The notes: a model not told the origin generated them from the letters alone. A stretch of 54,923 nucleotides of DNA from Streptomyces sp. NRRL F-2580 (GCF_000720115.1 NZ_JOIR01000052.1:1-54923); one strand, 5' to 3'. Positions 17,142 through 26,612 are shown, counted from the stretch's first letter. A program made the numbers and translations.

Positions 17142-19618
17142 CCGTTCCACGCAAGGTTCGCCGCAGCCGCGGAGTGCCCCTCCGCGGCTGCGGCAAGGGG
17201 GAACTCCGTCCAGACGGTCTTGCCGTCCCGGGAGTAGCGGGTGCCCCATCGTTCGGTGAGCTGGGCCACCAGGAAGAGGCCGCGTCCTCCCTCATCGGTG
17301 GTGCGTGCCCGTCGTAGGTGCGGAGCGGTGCTGCTGCTGTCGGAGACCTCGCAGATCAGGCTGCGGTCGCGGATGAGCCGCAGGGTCAACGGCGTGCCGC
17401 CGCCGTACCGGTAGGCGTTGGTGACCAGTTCGCTGACGACCAGTTCCGCGGTGAAGGCCAGCTCCTCCAAGTCCCACCCGGTCAGTGTGGTCTCCGTCAG
17501 GTGCCGTGCCCGGGCGGCGGCGGTCGGCTCTGCGGGCAGTTCCCAGGAGGCGACCTGCTCCGACGCCAGCACGCGGGTGCGGGCGAGCAGCAGTGCGACG
17601 TCATCCGGTGGGTGATCCGGCAGCAGGGCGTTCTGCACGTCCGCGCAGGTTTCCGCCAGCGAGCGGCCGGGCCGGGACAGGGCTTCTCGCAGCCGCGAGA
17701 GCCCCTCGTCGAGGTCGAGGCCACGGGCCTCGACCAGGCCGTCCGTGTACAGCGCCAGCAGACTTCCCTCGGCGAGCTCCAATTCGGCGGACTCGAACGG
17801 AAGCCCGCCCAGCCCCAGCGGCGGTCCCTCGGGAAGATCGGGCAGGCTCACCGTGCCGTCGGAGGTCACCACGGCGGGGGGCAAGTGACCTGCCCGGGCC
17901 ATGGTGCAGCGCCGGGAGGTGGGGTCGTAGACCGCGTAGAGGCACGTGGCGCCGACGATCTGCTGCCCCCGCGAGCGTCCGTCGGCAGGCTCCTGCTCAG
18001 CCGCCAGGCGGTTGACCAGGTCATCCAGGTGGGAGAGGACCTCGTCCGGAGCGTAGTCGAGGTTGGCGAGGGTGTGCACGGCCGTGCGCAGGCGGCCCAT
18101 GGTGGCCGCGGCGTGGAGACCATGGCCGACGACATCGCCGACGACGAGGGCGACGCGTGCTCCGGAAAGCGGGATGACATCGAACCAGTCGCCGCCGACA
18201 CCGGTGGCGGCATCGGCCGGCAGATAGAGGTGCGCGACCTCGACCGCGCTGTGTTCGGGCAGCGCCTGCGGCAGCAGGCTGCGCTGCAAGGTCAACGCGG
18301 CCTGATGCTGCTGGGTGTAGCGGCGGGCGTTGTCGATGCACAGGGCGGCCCGCGCGGCGAATTCCTCCGCGAGCGTGAGGTCGTCCTCCTCGAACGGCTC
18401 GGGCCGCTCGGCGCGCCACAGGCTGAGCAGGCCGAGGAGCAGACCGCGGGCCGTCAGCGGTACGACGATCAGCGAGTGCGCGTGCAGACCGAGGGCGCGC
18501 TGTGTGCGCTCCGGATCCTGGAAGTACCAGCCGGGGCTGCTCTGGAGCACTGGTTCGAGGATGGGCTGCTGCTCGGCGAGGCACCTGGCCTGGGGGGTAC
18601 GAGGATCGAAGTGGAAGACCTCTCCGGCGGAGTACATCACCCGCAGCGCTTCTGCCATGACCGAGTGGACCGCCATCCTGCGGACCGGTCCTGTCGTCTG
18701 CTCGGCGGTCTCGTCGCCTCGGGCGACCGACTCCAGCAGATCCACCGAGACGGCGTCCGCGAGGTCGGGGACGGCGACGTCGGCCAGTTCCCGGGTGGTC
18801 TGGGCGAGATCCAGTGTGGTCCCGATCCGGGCGCTCGCCCGGTTGAGCAGGGCGAGCCGCCGCCGGGCCCGGTAGCGGTCGGTGACGTCCTCCACCAGTT
18901 GGGTGACTCCGAGGATCCCGCCGACGGGGTCCTCCATCCGAAACGCCGACACCGAGACCACCCGCTCGTGGCCGGGGTCACTCCTCAGGCGACAGGGCTG
19001 CTCGGTGAAGATCAGGGGGGCGCCCGTCTCCAGCACCCGTCGCAGCCGGGTTTCGATGGTCTCGACGTCCGGACCGATGAGGAAGTCGCCGATGCGTCGG
19101 CTTCGGATCTCCGCCGCGGAGAGTTGCGTGAACCGGGCCAGCGCCCGGTTGATCCGCAGGATGCTCAGATCGGGGGCGTGGACGGACAGACCGATCGGGG
19201 AGCGCCGGAACAGACCGTCCAGGACCGACCGGTCCGTCTCCCACTGGAGCACCTCATCCGCCGGTGCTACGACGAGGAACCACTCGCGGGCGGAGCCGGC
19301 GCGGATGACGGCGCGGGCGCGAAAGCCCAGTTCCACCCGTCGCCCGCTGCGGTGCAGGACGGGCAGGAGGCCGGACCAGCCCCGGTCGCGCTCGCACGCG
19401 GCCGCCGCGTCCCGGACCGCCTCACGATCACGAGAATCGAACAAGAATTCCAAGGCCGTGCGGCCCAGCACCTCTTCCGGCAGGTAGCCGAGGTGCTGCT
19501 GTGCGCGCTCGCTCCAGCCGACGACCCTGCCGTGGTCGTCCACAACCGCCGAGGCGGAGTTGTGCAGCGCGAACGGGTCCTCGGGCGCCTCACCCGATCC
19601 CGGCGCCGGTGCGTGCAT
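17138..19618 (-). CDS. PAS-PAS-GAF-SpoIIE phosphatase with C-terminal HATPase domain
   Basis: An 826-residue regulator. Two PAS domains occupy about 15-260 (ASAVVDDHGRVVGWSERAQQ; LFRRSPIGLSVHAPDLSILRINRAL), a GAF domain about 265-440 (LTARGLLLGLLSLWRAER), and the PP2C/SpoIIE phosphatase domain about 445-690 with metal-binding GGDWFDVIPL near 474 and VVGDVVGHGLHAAATMGRL. The last 130 residues form an RsbW-like ATPase (LVVSELVTNAYRYGGG; DEGGRGLFLVAQLTERWG). These proteins dephosphorylate STAS anti-anti-sigma factors, freeing sigma. ATG 19618 follows GAAGGGTGG; the open frame extends much further without support. Cytosolic sensor; signal unknown. Confidence 0.93.
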   Translation of the reverse strand: MHAPAPGSGEAPEDPFALHNSASAVVDDHGRVVGWSERAQQHLGYLPEEVLGRTALEFLFDSRDREAVRDAAAACERDRGWSGLLPVLHRSGRRVELGFRARAVIRAGSAREWFLVVAPADEVLQWETDRSVLDGLFRRSPIGLSVHAPDLSILRINRALARFTQLSAAEIRSRRIGDFLIGPDVETIETRLRRVLETGAPLIFTEQPCRLRSDPGHERVVSVSAFRMEDPVGGILGVTQLVEDVTDRYRARRRLALLNRASARIGTTLDLAQTTRELADVAVPDLADAVSVDLLESVARGDETAEQTTGPVRRMAVHSVMAEALRVMYSAGEVFHFDPRTPQARCLAEQQPILEPVLQSSPGWYFQDPERTQRALGLHAHSLIVVPLTARGLLLGLLSLWRAERPEPFEEDDLTLAEEFAARAALCIDNARRYTQQHQAALTLQRSLLPQALPEHSAVEVAHLYLPADAATGVGGDWFDVIPLSGARVALVVGDVVGHGLHAAATMGRLRTAVHTLANLDYAPDEVLSHLDDLVNRLAAEQEPADGRSRGQQIVGATCLYAVYDPTSRRCTMARAGHLPPAVVTSDGTVSLPDLPEGPPLGLGGLPFESAELELAEGSLLALYTDGLVEARGLDLDEGLSRLREALSRPGRSLAETCADVQNALLPDHPPDDVALLLARTRVLASEQVASWELPAEPTAAARARHLTETTLTGWDLEELAFTAELVVSELVTNAYRYGGGTPLTLRLIRDRSLICEVSDSSSTAPHLRRARTTDEGGRGLFLVAQLTERWGTRYSRDGKTVWTEFPLAAAAEGHSAAAANLAWNG

Positions 19619-19924
19619 CGCTGCCACCCTTCGACCTGCTCGACCTGCCGAACGGACCGTGCAACGGGCATTGCCGCGGCGACTACCCAGAGTGATCAGA
19701 AAAATCAGTGGTTGAGCAGTCGGCTTACCTTCAGTATCACCGCGCCGCCGCACGTCGGCAGAGGGTCGTCCACCGCCTGCCCCCGAGTTCGCCGGCCTGT
19801 CCGAGCAGGAACGCGCCGATCTGGCCGCGCCGATCTGGCCGCGCCGATCTGGCCGGGCCGGTCTGCCCGCGGTCGACGCATCACCGCGGGCGGCCGCGAG
19901 CGGTCGGACCAGGGTGTGAAGAGG
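19619..19924. other. Non-coding region with a short tandem repeat
   Basis: No supported gene. Around 19815-19858 the unit CGCCGATCTGGCCG occurs three times head to tail with one change. The region probably carries the promoter of the phosphatase gene near its left end. Confidence 0.45.
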
Positions 19925-20330
19925 ACCTGACGGCGCCGTCCTGCTTCTTCTCCGTCGGTGAGCAGAGGGGGGATGTCGTCGACCCAGCGCCGGACATTGG
20001 CCTGGCCCATGCGCAACGTGAGCTGCTTGTCGAACATGGTCAGCAGGGGCAGCGGATCGGCCGCACCTCCGTAGACCCCGGACACCGAAATGGTGCCGCC
20101 GCGGCGGACGAGGTCGATGGCGGCACCACCGATTTGTGCGCGTCCCGGCCGACCAGCAGCTTCTCGTGCGGTCCGGCGGCGGGCAGGGGTCGGCGCCCCG
20201 TCCCTGCTTGTGTCCCGGGGGCGTGAACGGGGTCTGCCCGCTTTCGTGGGAGGGGCCAACACATCGAGTACCGGTGCTGTCACATGGTCCACGCCTCGCG
20301 CCTGCCCCGACACCGCTGCCGAAACGGACA
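19925..20330 (-). pseudogene. Zinc-type alcohol dehydrogenase, C-terminal remnant
   Basis: The reverse frame contains AIDLVRRGGTISVSGVYGG, DPLPLLTMFDKQLTLRMGQ and VRRWVDDIPPLLTDGE, which match the end of the nucleotide-binding domain and C-terminus of MDR/formaldehyde-dehydrogenase-like enzymes. The catalytic zinc domain and the GxGxxG strand are absent, and the flanks are unrelated low-complexity sequence. Confidence 0.7.
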
Positions 20331-20333
20331 TCG

Positions 20334-22442
20334 TCACTGGGCCGGGCGGAGATGCCGCTCCAGCCAGTCCGCGGCAGCGCGCCGGTAGAGCCTCCGGTTG
20401 TCCGCCCGCAGGAATTCGTGGCCCTCATTGCGCAGCGTCAGCTGCCGCGCCAGCACCCCGCGGTCGCGCGCCGCGCGGACGAACTGCTCCGACTCCGTCG
20501 GCGGCACGTTCGTGTCGTGCTCGCCGTGGACGGCCAGCACAGGGGCGCGCAGCTGATCGATGCGGCTCATCGGGGACAGGGAGCGCAGCAGTTCCCTGTC
20601 GTGTTCGGGATGTCCGTACTTGGCGGCTGCGGACTGCGCGATCCACGGCTCCGTACCGGCGAAGAAGGTGGCGAAATCCGACATCCCGCACACTGCGACC
20701 CCGCCGCGGAAGAGGTCCGGATGCCACACGAGGGAAGCCATGGTGAGGTATCCGCCGTACGAGCGGCCCATCACCCCGAGCCTCAGGGGGTCGGCGTAGC
20801 CGAGCGAGACCACGTGTGCCGCGCAGTCGGCGACGTCGTCGATCGCCGCGAACCGGCCGGCGCCGAGGTCGGCGTCCACGAAGGACCGGCCCCAGCCGGA
20901 CGAGCCGCGGACGTCGGGGGCGAACACGTCCAGGCCCCTGCCGAGGAGTTCGTGGTAGAGCGGATTGAACACGGGCCGTTCCTGTTCCTCCGGTCCGCCG
21001 TGGAGGTGGATGACGCACGGGGCCGGCCGGCCCGGGTCCTGCTCCGGCGCCCGGTAGTACCAGCCACCGAGTACGAGCCCGTCCCGGGCCTCGCACCGCA
21101 GGGGCACCGGGCGTACGGGAGGTCGCCCCGGCGGGACCGCGTCCTCGTCCCGCGCCGACCAGCCGGTGCGCGCGGGGGCGAGGGCCTCGTCCAGTTCCCA
21201 GATGCCGGGCCTGCGCCGGGATCCCGAGAGGGCGGCGAACAGTCCGCCGCGCTCCACGGGCGCGATCCGGGTCACCACCTCGTGGGGCAGGACGGGATGG
21301 TGGCGCGGTCCGATGGCGCCGTCCGTACGGTCGAGGGTGAGCCCCACGCTTTCCAGCTCGGTCGCGCCGTGCGCGTTCCAGGCGAGCACGGCCGACCGGC
21401 CGTGGTCGGGCACGCTCAGCAGATCGAGGGCGGAATCCTCCCGCTCGGCGGCAACGGACAGCCCCAGGGACCTGCCTCCCTCGTCCAGCCGTACCCTCAG
21501 CAGGGCCGCGAACTCCCGTTCCGCGTCGCTGCGTAGCCACAGCGTCCGCGTGTCGGCCGAGAACCGGCCGATCCAGGGGTCCCCGTCGGCGACGTGCAGG
21601 GCGAAGGTGGTGCGGCCCGAAGCCGTGTCGAGTACGAGAGCCTCCCGTCGGCCGCGCGGACCTCGGCGGACGAGCGCGAGGCGGCCGTCCGCACTCATGT
21701 CGCACACCCGAAGGGAGGCGGCTCCCTCCTCGCCGAACAGCAGGACCGGTGCGGTCGCCGCGTCCGGGTCGACCAGATAGGCGGCCAGCCCGCCGCTCCG
21801 GGCCGGGCCGAGGGTGGGACCGCCGCGTTCGGACCACGCCGAGCCCGGTGCCCCTCCCCCGGTCGGCAACGCACCCTCCACGCCCGGCGGCAGGTGACCC
21901 GGTCCGGCGTGCTCCGAGCGCACCGGGGAGAGCTGGGCGACCGTGACGGCGAGGGCGGTGCCGTCACGCGTCCAGCACCCGAGGTGGGCCGAACTCCCCG
22001 GCTCCGCGCCCGCGAGCACCTGACGTCCGGTGCCGTCCGGGCGCACCACCAGGACACGGGTGTGCTCCCCGCCCCCCGGCGCCGAGGTGTAGGCGATCCA
22101 GCGCCCGTCCGGCGACCAGGACACCTCGGCCACCGGGTCGGGATCGCCGTCCAGCACGTGCACCTCCGTCCCCCGGGCGGGCCCGCTCCACAGCTGGGGG
22201 ACCCCGGCCCGGTCACAGATGAACGCCACGTGCACGCCCGTGGGGTCGGCCGACGGGTACCAGCATCCGTGGGCGGCCAGGAGGGTCGGCGGGTCGACGC
22301 CGCGATGGGAGGGCATCGCAACCGGCCCCGGGGCCGGTACCGGGTCCGGGGCCGGCGGGGACCCTCCGGCAATGGGAGGACCGGCGGCCCTGCGGGACGT
22401 TCCGTGCGCGTGCCTCAGGGGTGTCGTGTGCTCCGGGGACAT
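20334..22442 (-). CDS. S9-family (prolyl oligopeptidase-like) serine peptidase
   Basis: A 702-residue two-domain peptidase. Residues 60-420 form WD40-like beta-propeller blades (VAEVSWSPDGRWIAYTSAPG, LRVCDMSADGRLALVRRG). The C-terminal alpha/beta-hydrolase domain holds the nucleophile GRSYGGY near 560, the Asp in VHGEHDTNVP near 641 and the His in NEGHEFLR near 677. No signal peptide, so cytosolic. ATG 22442 follows GAGAGG and lies 40 bases after the amidotransferase stop, so the two form an operon. Linkage suggests a role in turning over the dipeptide-type product of that enzyme (inference). Confidence 0.9.
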   Translation of the reverse strand: MSPEHTTPLRHAHGTSRRAAGPPIAGGSPPAPDPVPAPGPVAMPSHRGVDPPTLLAAHGCWYPSADPTGVHVAFICDRAGVPQLWSGPARGTEVHVLDGDPDPVAEVSWSPDGRWIAYTSAPGGGEHTRVLVVRPDGTGRQVLAGAEPGSSAHLGCWTRDGTALAVTVAQLSPVRSEHAGPGHLPPGVEGALPTGGGAPGSAWSERGGPTLGPARSGGLAAYLVDPDAATAPVLLFGEEGAASLRVCDMSADGRLALVRRGPRGRREALVLDTASGRTTFALHVADGDPWIGRFSADTRTLWLRSDAEREFAALLRVRLDEGGRSLGLSVAAEREDSALDLLSVPDHGRSAVLAWNAHGATELESVGLTLDRTDGAIGPRHHPVLPHEVVTRIAPVERGGLFAALSGSRRRPGIWELDEALAPARTGWSARDEDAVPPGRPPVRPVPLRCEARDGLVLGGWYYRAPEQDPGRPAPCVIHLHGGPEEQERPVFNPLYHELLGRGLDVFAPDVRGSSGWGRSFVDADLGAGRFAAIDDVADCAAHVVSLGYADPLRLGVMGRSYGGYLTMASLVWHPDLFRGGVAVCGMSDFATFFAGTEPWIAQSAAAKYGHPEHDRELLRSLSPMSRIDQLRAPVLAVHGEHDTNVPPTESEQFVRAARDRGVLARQLTLRNEGHEFLRADNRRLYRRAAADWLERHLRPAQ

Positions 22443-22482
22443 GGGCCGCCTCTCCCAGGCTTCCGCTTCAAGCGTCGACCGT

Positions 22483-24264
22483 TCACTTGATTCCGTGCGT
22501 CTGCAGCCAGATCTCCAACGACGCCACCTGCCAGAGGGTGTTGGCCCCGCGTCTGGTGCGATGGCGGTTGGGTGCCTCAAGCAGCTCGTGGACCAGGCGC
22601 TGGTCGAAGATGCCACGTCGGCGTGCATCCGGGGCCGTGAGGGCGTGGCGTACGCGAGCGAGCACGGGTTCGGCCATGTGCCGGACCGCGGGGACCGGGA
22701 AGTAGCCCTTCGGTCGGTCGACGACTTCAAGGGGCAGGATCTTGCGTCCGATGTCCTTGAGCACGGCCTTGCCGCCCTGTGCGAGTTTGAGCTGCGGAGG
22801 GCAGGCCGCGGCCAGTTCGACGAGCTCGTGGTCCAGGAAAGGCACCCTGGCCTCCAGGCCCCAGGCCATCGTCATGTTGTCGACCCGTTTGACGGGGTCG
22901 TCGGGCATGAGCGCGTGGACGTCCATGCGGAGGGTCGAGTCGAGAGCGGTCGCGGCCCCCGGTGCGGCCATGTGCGTCCGGACGAACTCCATCGAGGCGT
23001 CGTGGTCGGTGGTGAAGTCGGGGTGCAGCATGGCGGTGAGTTCGGCGTGCGTCCGGTCGAAGTAGGCGTCCGCGTACGCCCGGTCGGCATCCGGCCGGGC
23101 CGCCGAGGCGATCTGCGGGTACCAGTGGTAGCCGGCGAACACCTCGTCCGCGCCCTGACCGCAGAGAACGACCTTCACCTCCTTGGAGACCTGTTCCGAG
23201 AGCATGTGGAACGCCACGGCGTCGTGGCTCACCATCGGCTCGCTCATGGCCCCGATCGCGGCTTCCAGCGCGGACGGCAGGCGGTCGGACGGGATCATGA
23301 GCTGGTGGTGGTCGGTCGAGAACCGTCGCGCGATGAGGTCCGAATACCGGAACTCGTCTCCGTCCTCCCCGTTCTCCGCCTCGAAGCCCATCGCGAAGGT
23401 CGCGATGTCCTCCTGCCCCGCCTCGGCGAGCAGCGCCACGATCAGGCTGGAGTCCAGCCCGCCCGACAGGAGCACGCCCACGGGGACGTCCGCGACCGTG
23501 CGCCGCCGCACGGCCGTGCGCAGCGCGTCGTGCACCGCCTCCTGCCAGAGCGCCGGGTCCTCGCCGAGCTCGGAGTCCCGGGTGTACGCCGGCTGCCAGT
23601 AGCAGTGGTCGCGGTGCGTACCGTCCCGCTCGACGACGCGGACGGTGGCCGGCGGGACCTTCCGTACTCCGTTCAGGACGGTGCGGGGCGCCGGGACCGT
23701 GCCGTGCCAGCTCAGGTACTGGTGCAGGGCCACCGGGTCGAGGGACGTGTCGACGCCTCCGCCCGCCAGCAGGGCGGGCAGGGAGGAAGCGAAGCGCAGT
23801 CGGTCGCTGTCCTGCGTGATGTACAGGGGCTTGATCCCCAAGCGGTCGCGGCCCAGTACGACACGGCCGGTGTGGTGCTCGACGACGGCGAAGGCGAACA
23901 TGCCGATGAGGGACTCGACGCACTCCAGGCCCCACTCGGCGTAGGCCTTGACGACCACCTCGGTGTCGGAGCGGGAGAAGAAGCGATGACCGAGTCCTTC
24001 CAGGCGGTCACGCAGCTCGCGGTAGTTGTAGATGCAACCGTTGAAGACCGCGGTGAGCCCCAGCTGCGCATCGGTCATGGGCTGGGAGCCGCACTCGGAA
24101 AGATCGATGATCTTCAGGCGACGATGCCCGAGCGCCACCGCGCCCTGAGACCACGCCCCTCTGCCGTCCGGACCCCGCGGCTCCAAGGTATCGGTCATGC
24201 GTTCGACAGCAGCGAGGTCCGGTCGCCGACCGTCGAAACGCACCTCCCCGCTCAACCCGCACAC
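22483..24264 (-). CDS. Asparagine-synthetase-family amidotransferase, N-acetylglutaminylglutamine type
   Basis: A 593-residue class II amidotransferase. GTG 24264 is the start because the next codon is Cys, the N-terminal glutaminase nucleophile (VCGLSGEVRFDG). The glutaminase domain (2-210) has PRGPDG and FNGCIYNYRELR; the synthetase domain has the PP-loop SGGLDSS near 268 and the AGYHW and MTMAWGLEARVPFLDHEL blocks. As recalled, details such as ALGHRRLKIIDLS, DPVKRVDNMTMAW and VDRPKGYFPVPA resemble enzymes amidating N-acetylglutaminylglutamine to the osmolyte NAGGN rather than housekeeping AsnB. The partner GNAT/ATP-grasp synthetase is not in the window. First gene of an operon with the S9 peptidase. 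Confidence 0.85.
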   Translation of the reverse strand: MCGLSGEVRFDGRRPDLAAVERMTDTLEPRGPDGRGAWSQGAVALGHRRLKIIDLSECGSQPMTDAQLGLTAVFNGCIYNYRELRDRLEGLGHRFFSRSDTEVVVKAYAEWGLECVESLIGMFAFAVVEHHTGRVVLGRDRLGIKPLYITQDSDRLRFASSLPALLAGGGVDTSLDPVALHQYLSWHGTVPAPRTVLNGVRKVPPATVRVVERDGTHRDHCYWQPAYTRDSELGEDPALWQEAVHDALRTAVRRRTVADVPVGVLLSGGLDSSLIVALLAEAGQEDIATFAMGFEAENGEDGDEFRYSDLIARRFSTDHHQLMIPSDRLPSALEAAIGAMSEPMVSHDAVAFHMLSEQVSKEVKVVLCGQGADEVFAGYHWYPQIASAARPDADRAYADAYFDRTHAELTAMLHPDFTTDHDASMEFVRTHMAAPGAATALDSTLRMDVHALMPDDPVKRVDNMTMAWGLEARVPFLDHELVELAAACPPQLKLAQGGKAVLKDIGRKILPLEVVDRPKGYFPVPAVRHMAEPVLARVRHALTAPDARRRGIFDQRLVHELLEAPNRHRTRRGANTLWQVASLEIWLQTHGIK

Positions 24265-24608
24265 GGGAAACCCCCCGCACTCACGGCACCTCGGGGGCGC
24301 CGCCCCCGCAGGGCCTCGCTCGTCGTGGAACACCTGGTCACGTACACCATCACTACACTCCCGTGCCCCTTCGGCCGACAATGGATACGCCGGCCCGAAC
24401 AGGCGATCGACATATGAGGCGCCTGCCCACCCGAGCGCTCCTTAAGCGACCGCTCTCCTCGCCGCCGCACTGCCGGGGCCGATGCGGGCGATGCGGGCGA
24501 TGCGGGCGATGCGGGCGATGCGGGCGATGCGGGCGATGCGTCAGCCTTCGACGCCCTTCGACGTGTGGGCGGCGCCCACGGACGGATCACGGAGAAGTGG
24601 AGCATCCT
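24265..24608. other. Intergenic region upstream of the amidotransferase
   Basis: No supported coding frame. It should contain the leftward promoter of the amidotransferase operon and the rightward leader of the truncated PRC-barrel gene. It also contains the 9-base tandem repeat listed separately. Confidence 0.4.
24481..24540. repeat. 9-bp tandem repeat, about 6.7 copies
   Basis: The unit GATGCGGGC is repeated perfectly six times and then partly. The unit is a multiple of three, so it does not disturb a reading frame, but no gene covers it convincingly. Such arrays vary in copy number by slippage. Confidence 0.95.
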
Positions 24609-24710
24609 GTGAATGCGGACATGTGGAGCTACAACCCCGAGTCCAGCTACACGCCGGGGACCCGCCTGATCGGCTTCAAGGTCGACTACGGCAACGACCA
24701 CAGCTGCTGA
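24609..24710 (+). pseudogene. Second truncated PRC-barrel-like gene
   Basis: GTG 24609 behind GGAG opens VNADMWSYNPESSYTPGTRL, then IGFKVDYGNDHSC and a stop. The pattern W-S-Y-x-P-x-S-x-x-x-P-G-T-x-L-x-G-x-K-V matches the first 30 residues of the PRC-barrel gene at 54759. It diverges just where the barrel would continue, so it is 3'-truncated. Sequence identity to the other two copies is lower than theirs to each other, so this is an older paralog. Confidence 0.65.
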
Positions 24711-24909
24711 AGAAGGCGGACCTGCGGCCCGGGGACGCCGGCCGAAGGTCACCTTCATCGACGGCGACACCACGCCTGCCGCCCTGATCGCCGGGGCCCG
24801 ACCAGCACCGGGATGTGCGCCTCCGGGAGCTGCCCAACCGGCCGACTCGTTGCCCTGGCCGGCTCGCCACCGGTTCTACCAGGGAGCGCGGGCACAGGGC
24901 ACGGACCGA

Positions 24910-25176
24910 CTATCCCGCCGTACCACTCAAGGTCCGGCCGTCCCGCGCCACCGCCTCCGCGTCATCCGCGTCACCGAGCCAGGCGGTATGCAGCCGCTCT
25001 CGCGCCACGGCCAGCGCTGCGTCTATGTCACGCGTCCCGGTCGACACGCACAGCGTGTAGATCACGTCCTCCATCTGTTGCCGCACCGGTCCGTGGGGAC
25101 CTGCGGCTCGGAGCTCCGACTCCCTCTCGTACTCCTCCACCAAACGTGCCAGCACCGCGGGGTGAGTCATCATCAC
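24910..25176 (-). CDS. DUF5133 domain protein
   Basis: An 88-residue protein starting GTG-ATG-ATG (MMMTHPAVLARLVEEYE) with AAGGAG seven bases upstream of the GTG. The block VRQQMEDVIYTLCVSTGTRDIDAAL is the DUF5133 signature found almost only in Streptomyces. Small, helical, cytosolic; function unknown. Confidence 0.88.
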   Translation of the reverse strand: MMMTHPAVLARLVEEYERESELRAAGPHGPVRQQMEDVIYTLCVSTGTRDIDAALAVARERLHTAWLGDADDAEAVARDGRTLSGTAG

Positions 25177-25618
25177 GATCTCGCTCCTTCACACACGTCG
25201 GCGTCACAGGCGGCCTGCCGCCCCCGACGCGTCGCCTGCCCCGGCACGGGCGTCTCATGCACCACAGGCGTCGTCGCGAAACACTCCTCCGCTTCCCGCA
25301 CGGTCACCAGTGGGTCAGTGCGTGGGTACGAGGACGCCGGCGGCATAGCGGACCGACCGCTTCTTCCGAGGCCCGCGGGGCGCCGTTGACGGTGGTGATC
25401 CGCAGGACGCCCGGGCGTTCGGTACGCAGCACGTCACCCAGAAGATCGACCACGTAGATCAGTACCTGGGTGAAACCACCCCGGCCGCGTGCTCGGCCGT
25501 CTCTGCCGACAGGCTCCGACCCGCGGCTCGGAGAGTCAGGCCGGCCGGAGCCACCGGGGACAGGCCCGCACCGCTTCGGCGGCTCTTCACCGGCGAGCGA
25601 CGCCTTCACCCACCTCGT
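25177..25618. other. 442-base region without a supported gene
   Basis: One reverse-strand frame (25304-25609) contains a protein-like run (GGFTQVLIYVVDLLGDVLRT, then VLRITTVNGAP) with fair codon bias around 25375-25475, which may be a fragment of a lost gene. I cannot name it. The rest shows no signal beyond the DUF5133 ribosome site. Confidence 0.35.
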
Positions 25619-26173
25619 TCACTCCACCCGCCGGGCATCGAAGGTGATGTCGTCCACCGCGCAGATGTCTGCGGACATGTTGCAACGCATCATCCGCAAG
25701 GCCGCCTCGGCCAGGTCGGCGTCGATGTGGGCGACCGCGTCGGCCGCTACGACGACATCGAAGTGCCGAATGTGGGCGTCCAGAGCCGAGTACAGCACGC
25801 ACTGTTCGGTCACCTGCCCGCACAGGACCAGGCGCTCGGTCCCCAGTTGGCCCAACAGGTAGGCCAGCGGGGTTTCGTAGAAGATCGAGTGCCGCGCCTT
25901 GACGACGAAGAGCGAGTTCTCGTCGGGCGCGACCGGCTCCACCAGTTCGCTGTGGTGGCCGTGGAGGGCAGCCCGCAGGATCTCCCCGTGGTGCGAGCGC
26001 CACTCCCCGAAATTGTCGTTCACATAGATGACGGGCGAGTCGCTGGCCCGGGCGTGCTTCAACAGTGCCGTGACCCCGTGCAGCGCCTCACTGACGGACG
26101 GGACCAGGGCCTCGGCGTCCTCGTGTGCGTAGGTGCTGAGCATGTCGATCACGATGAGCGCTGTACGAGGCAT
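25619..26173 (-). CDS. Isochorismatase-family cysteine hydrolase
   Basis: A 184-residue protein. The catalytic triad of the family is visible: Asp in VIDMLSTYAHE near 9, Lys in FVVKARHSIFYETPL near 93, and Cys in LCGQVTEQCVLYSALDA near 126. Relatives are nicotinamidases, N-carbamoylsarcosine amidases and isochorismatases; the substrate is not readable. A 5' remnant of a paralog lies at 51722. Both copies are near one of the two duplicated SDR genes. Confidence 0.9.
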   Translation of the reverse strand: MPRTALIVIDMLSTYAHEDAEALVPSVSEALHGVTALLKHARASDSPVIYVNDNFGEWRSHHGEILRAALHGHHSELVEPVAPDENSLFVVKARHSIFYETPLAYLLGQLGTERLVLCGQVTEQCVLYSALDAHIRHFDVVVAADAVAHIDADLAEAALRMMRCNMSADICAVDDITFDARRVE

Positions 26174-26368
26174 GGAAGCCGCCGCCTCTCGTCCCGTCCA
26201 TCCAGCCTGCGACCGTCCGTCGGCGGGGGACCGCCGTGGGCCCGGGCTCGCGAGGTCCGAGCCGCCTGCTGATTCCAGTCTCCATCATCCGGGGCGGTGC
26301 GGCCGGTGGAACGCGCCGGCGGTCCACCACCGTCGTGAGCACAGGCCGGCAGCCCCTGAGGCCCGCGG

Positions 26369-26612
26369 CGCGTGCCTCATCGCCAAGGCGATCATGCCGG
26401 GCAAGGACCCGGGCGGCATCATCATCGCCATGGTCATCGGCATCGCGGGCGGCCTTCTCGGCGGCCGGCTCGGCAAGGTCATCTTCGGCGTCGATTCCAT
26501 CGACGGCTTCTTCGACCTCTCCACCTGGATCGCCGCCATCATCGGTTCCGTCATACTCCTGGCCCTGTGCCGCCTGGCCATCGGAAGCCGGCACTCTCAC
26601 CGGCATGCCTGA
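26369..26612 (+). pseudogene. GlsB-type membrane protein gene lacking its 5' end
   Basis: From CLIAKAIMPGKDPGG to HRHA the frame is nearly identical to the intact GlsB-type gene at 14262-14540 (GIAGGLLGG-LGKVIFGVDSIDGFFDLSTW is shared). The first helix (MGIIAWILIGLLAGF) and the start codon are missing, and no replacement start with a ribosome site is present. The high identity implies a fairly recent duplication or gene conversion followed by a 5' deletion. Confidence 0.8.

Noticed and set aside
19815..19858. Three-copy CGCCGATCTGGCCG repeat as a possible recombination or replication site
   Set aside because: Too short and imperfect, with no adjacent recombinase or AT-rich stretch; noted only as a local tandem repeat.
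17318..19930. 870-codon plus-strand frame
   Set aside because: Exact antisense of the SpoIIE phosphatase, which has full domain content and a ribosome site.
22219..24417. 732-codon plus-strand frame
   Set aside because: Antisense of the amidotransferase and S9 peptidase genes; composition is the typical shadow of GC-rich codons.
25304..25609. Reverse frame with VLRITTVNGAP
   Set aside because: Only a short part has codon bias; considered a sigma-factor (SigJ-like) scrap but the match was too weak to call.
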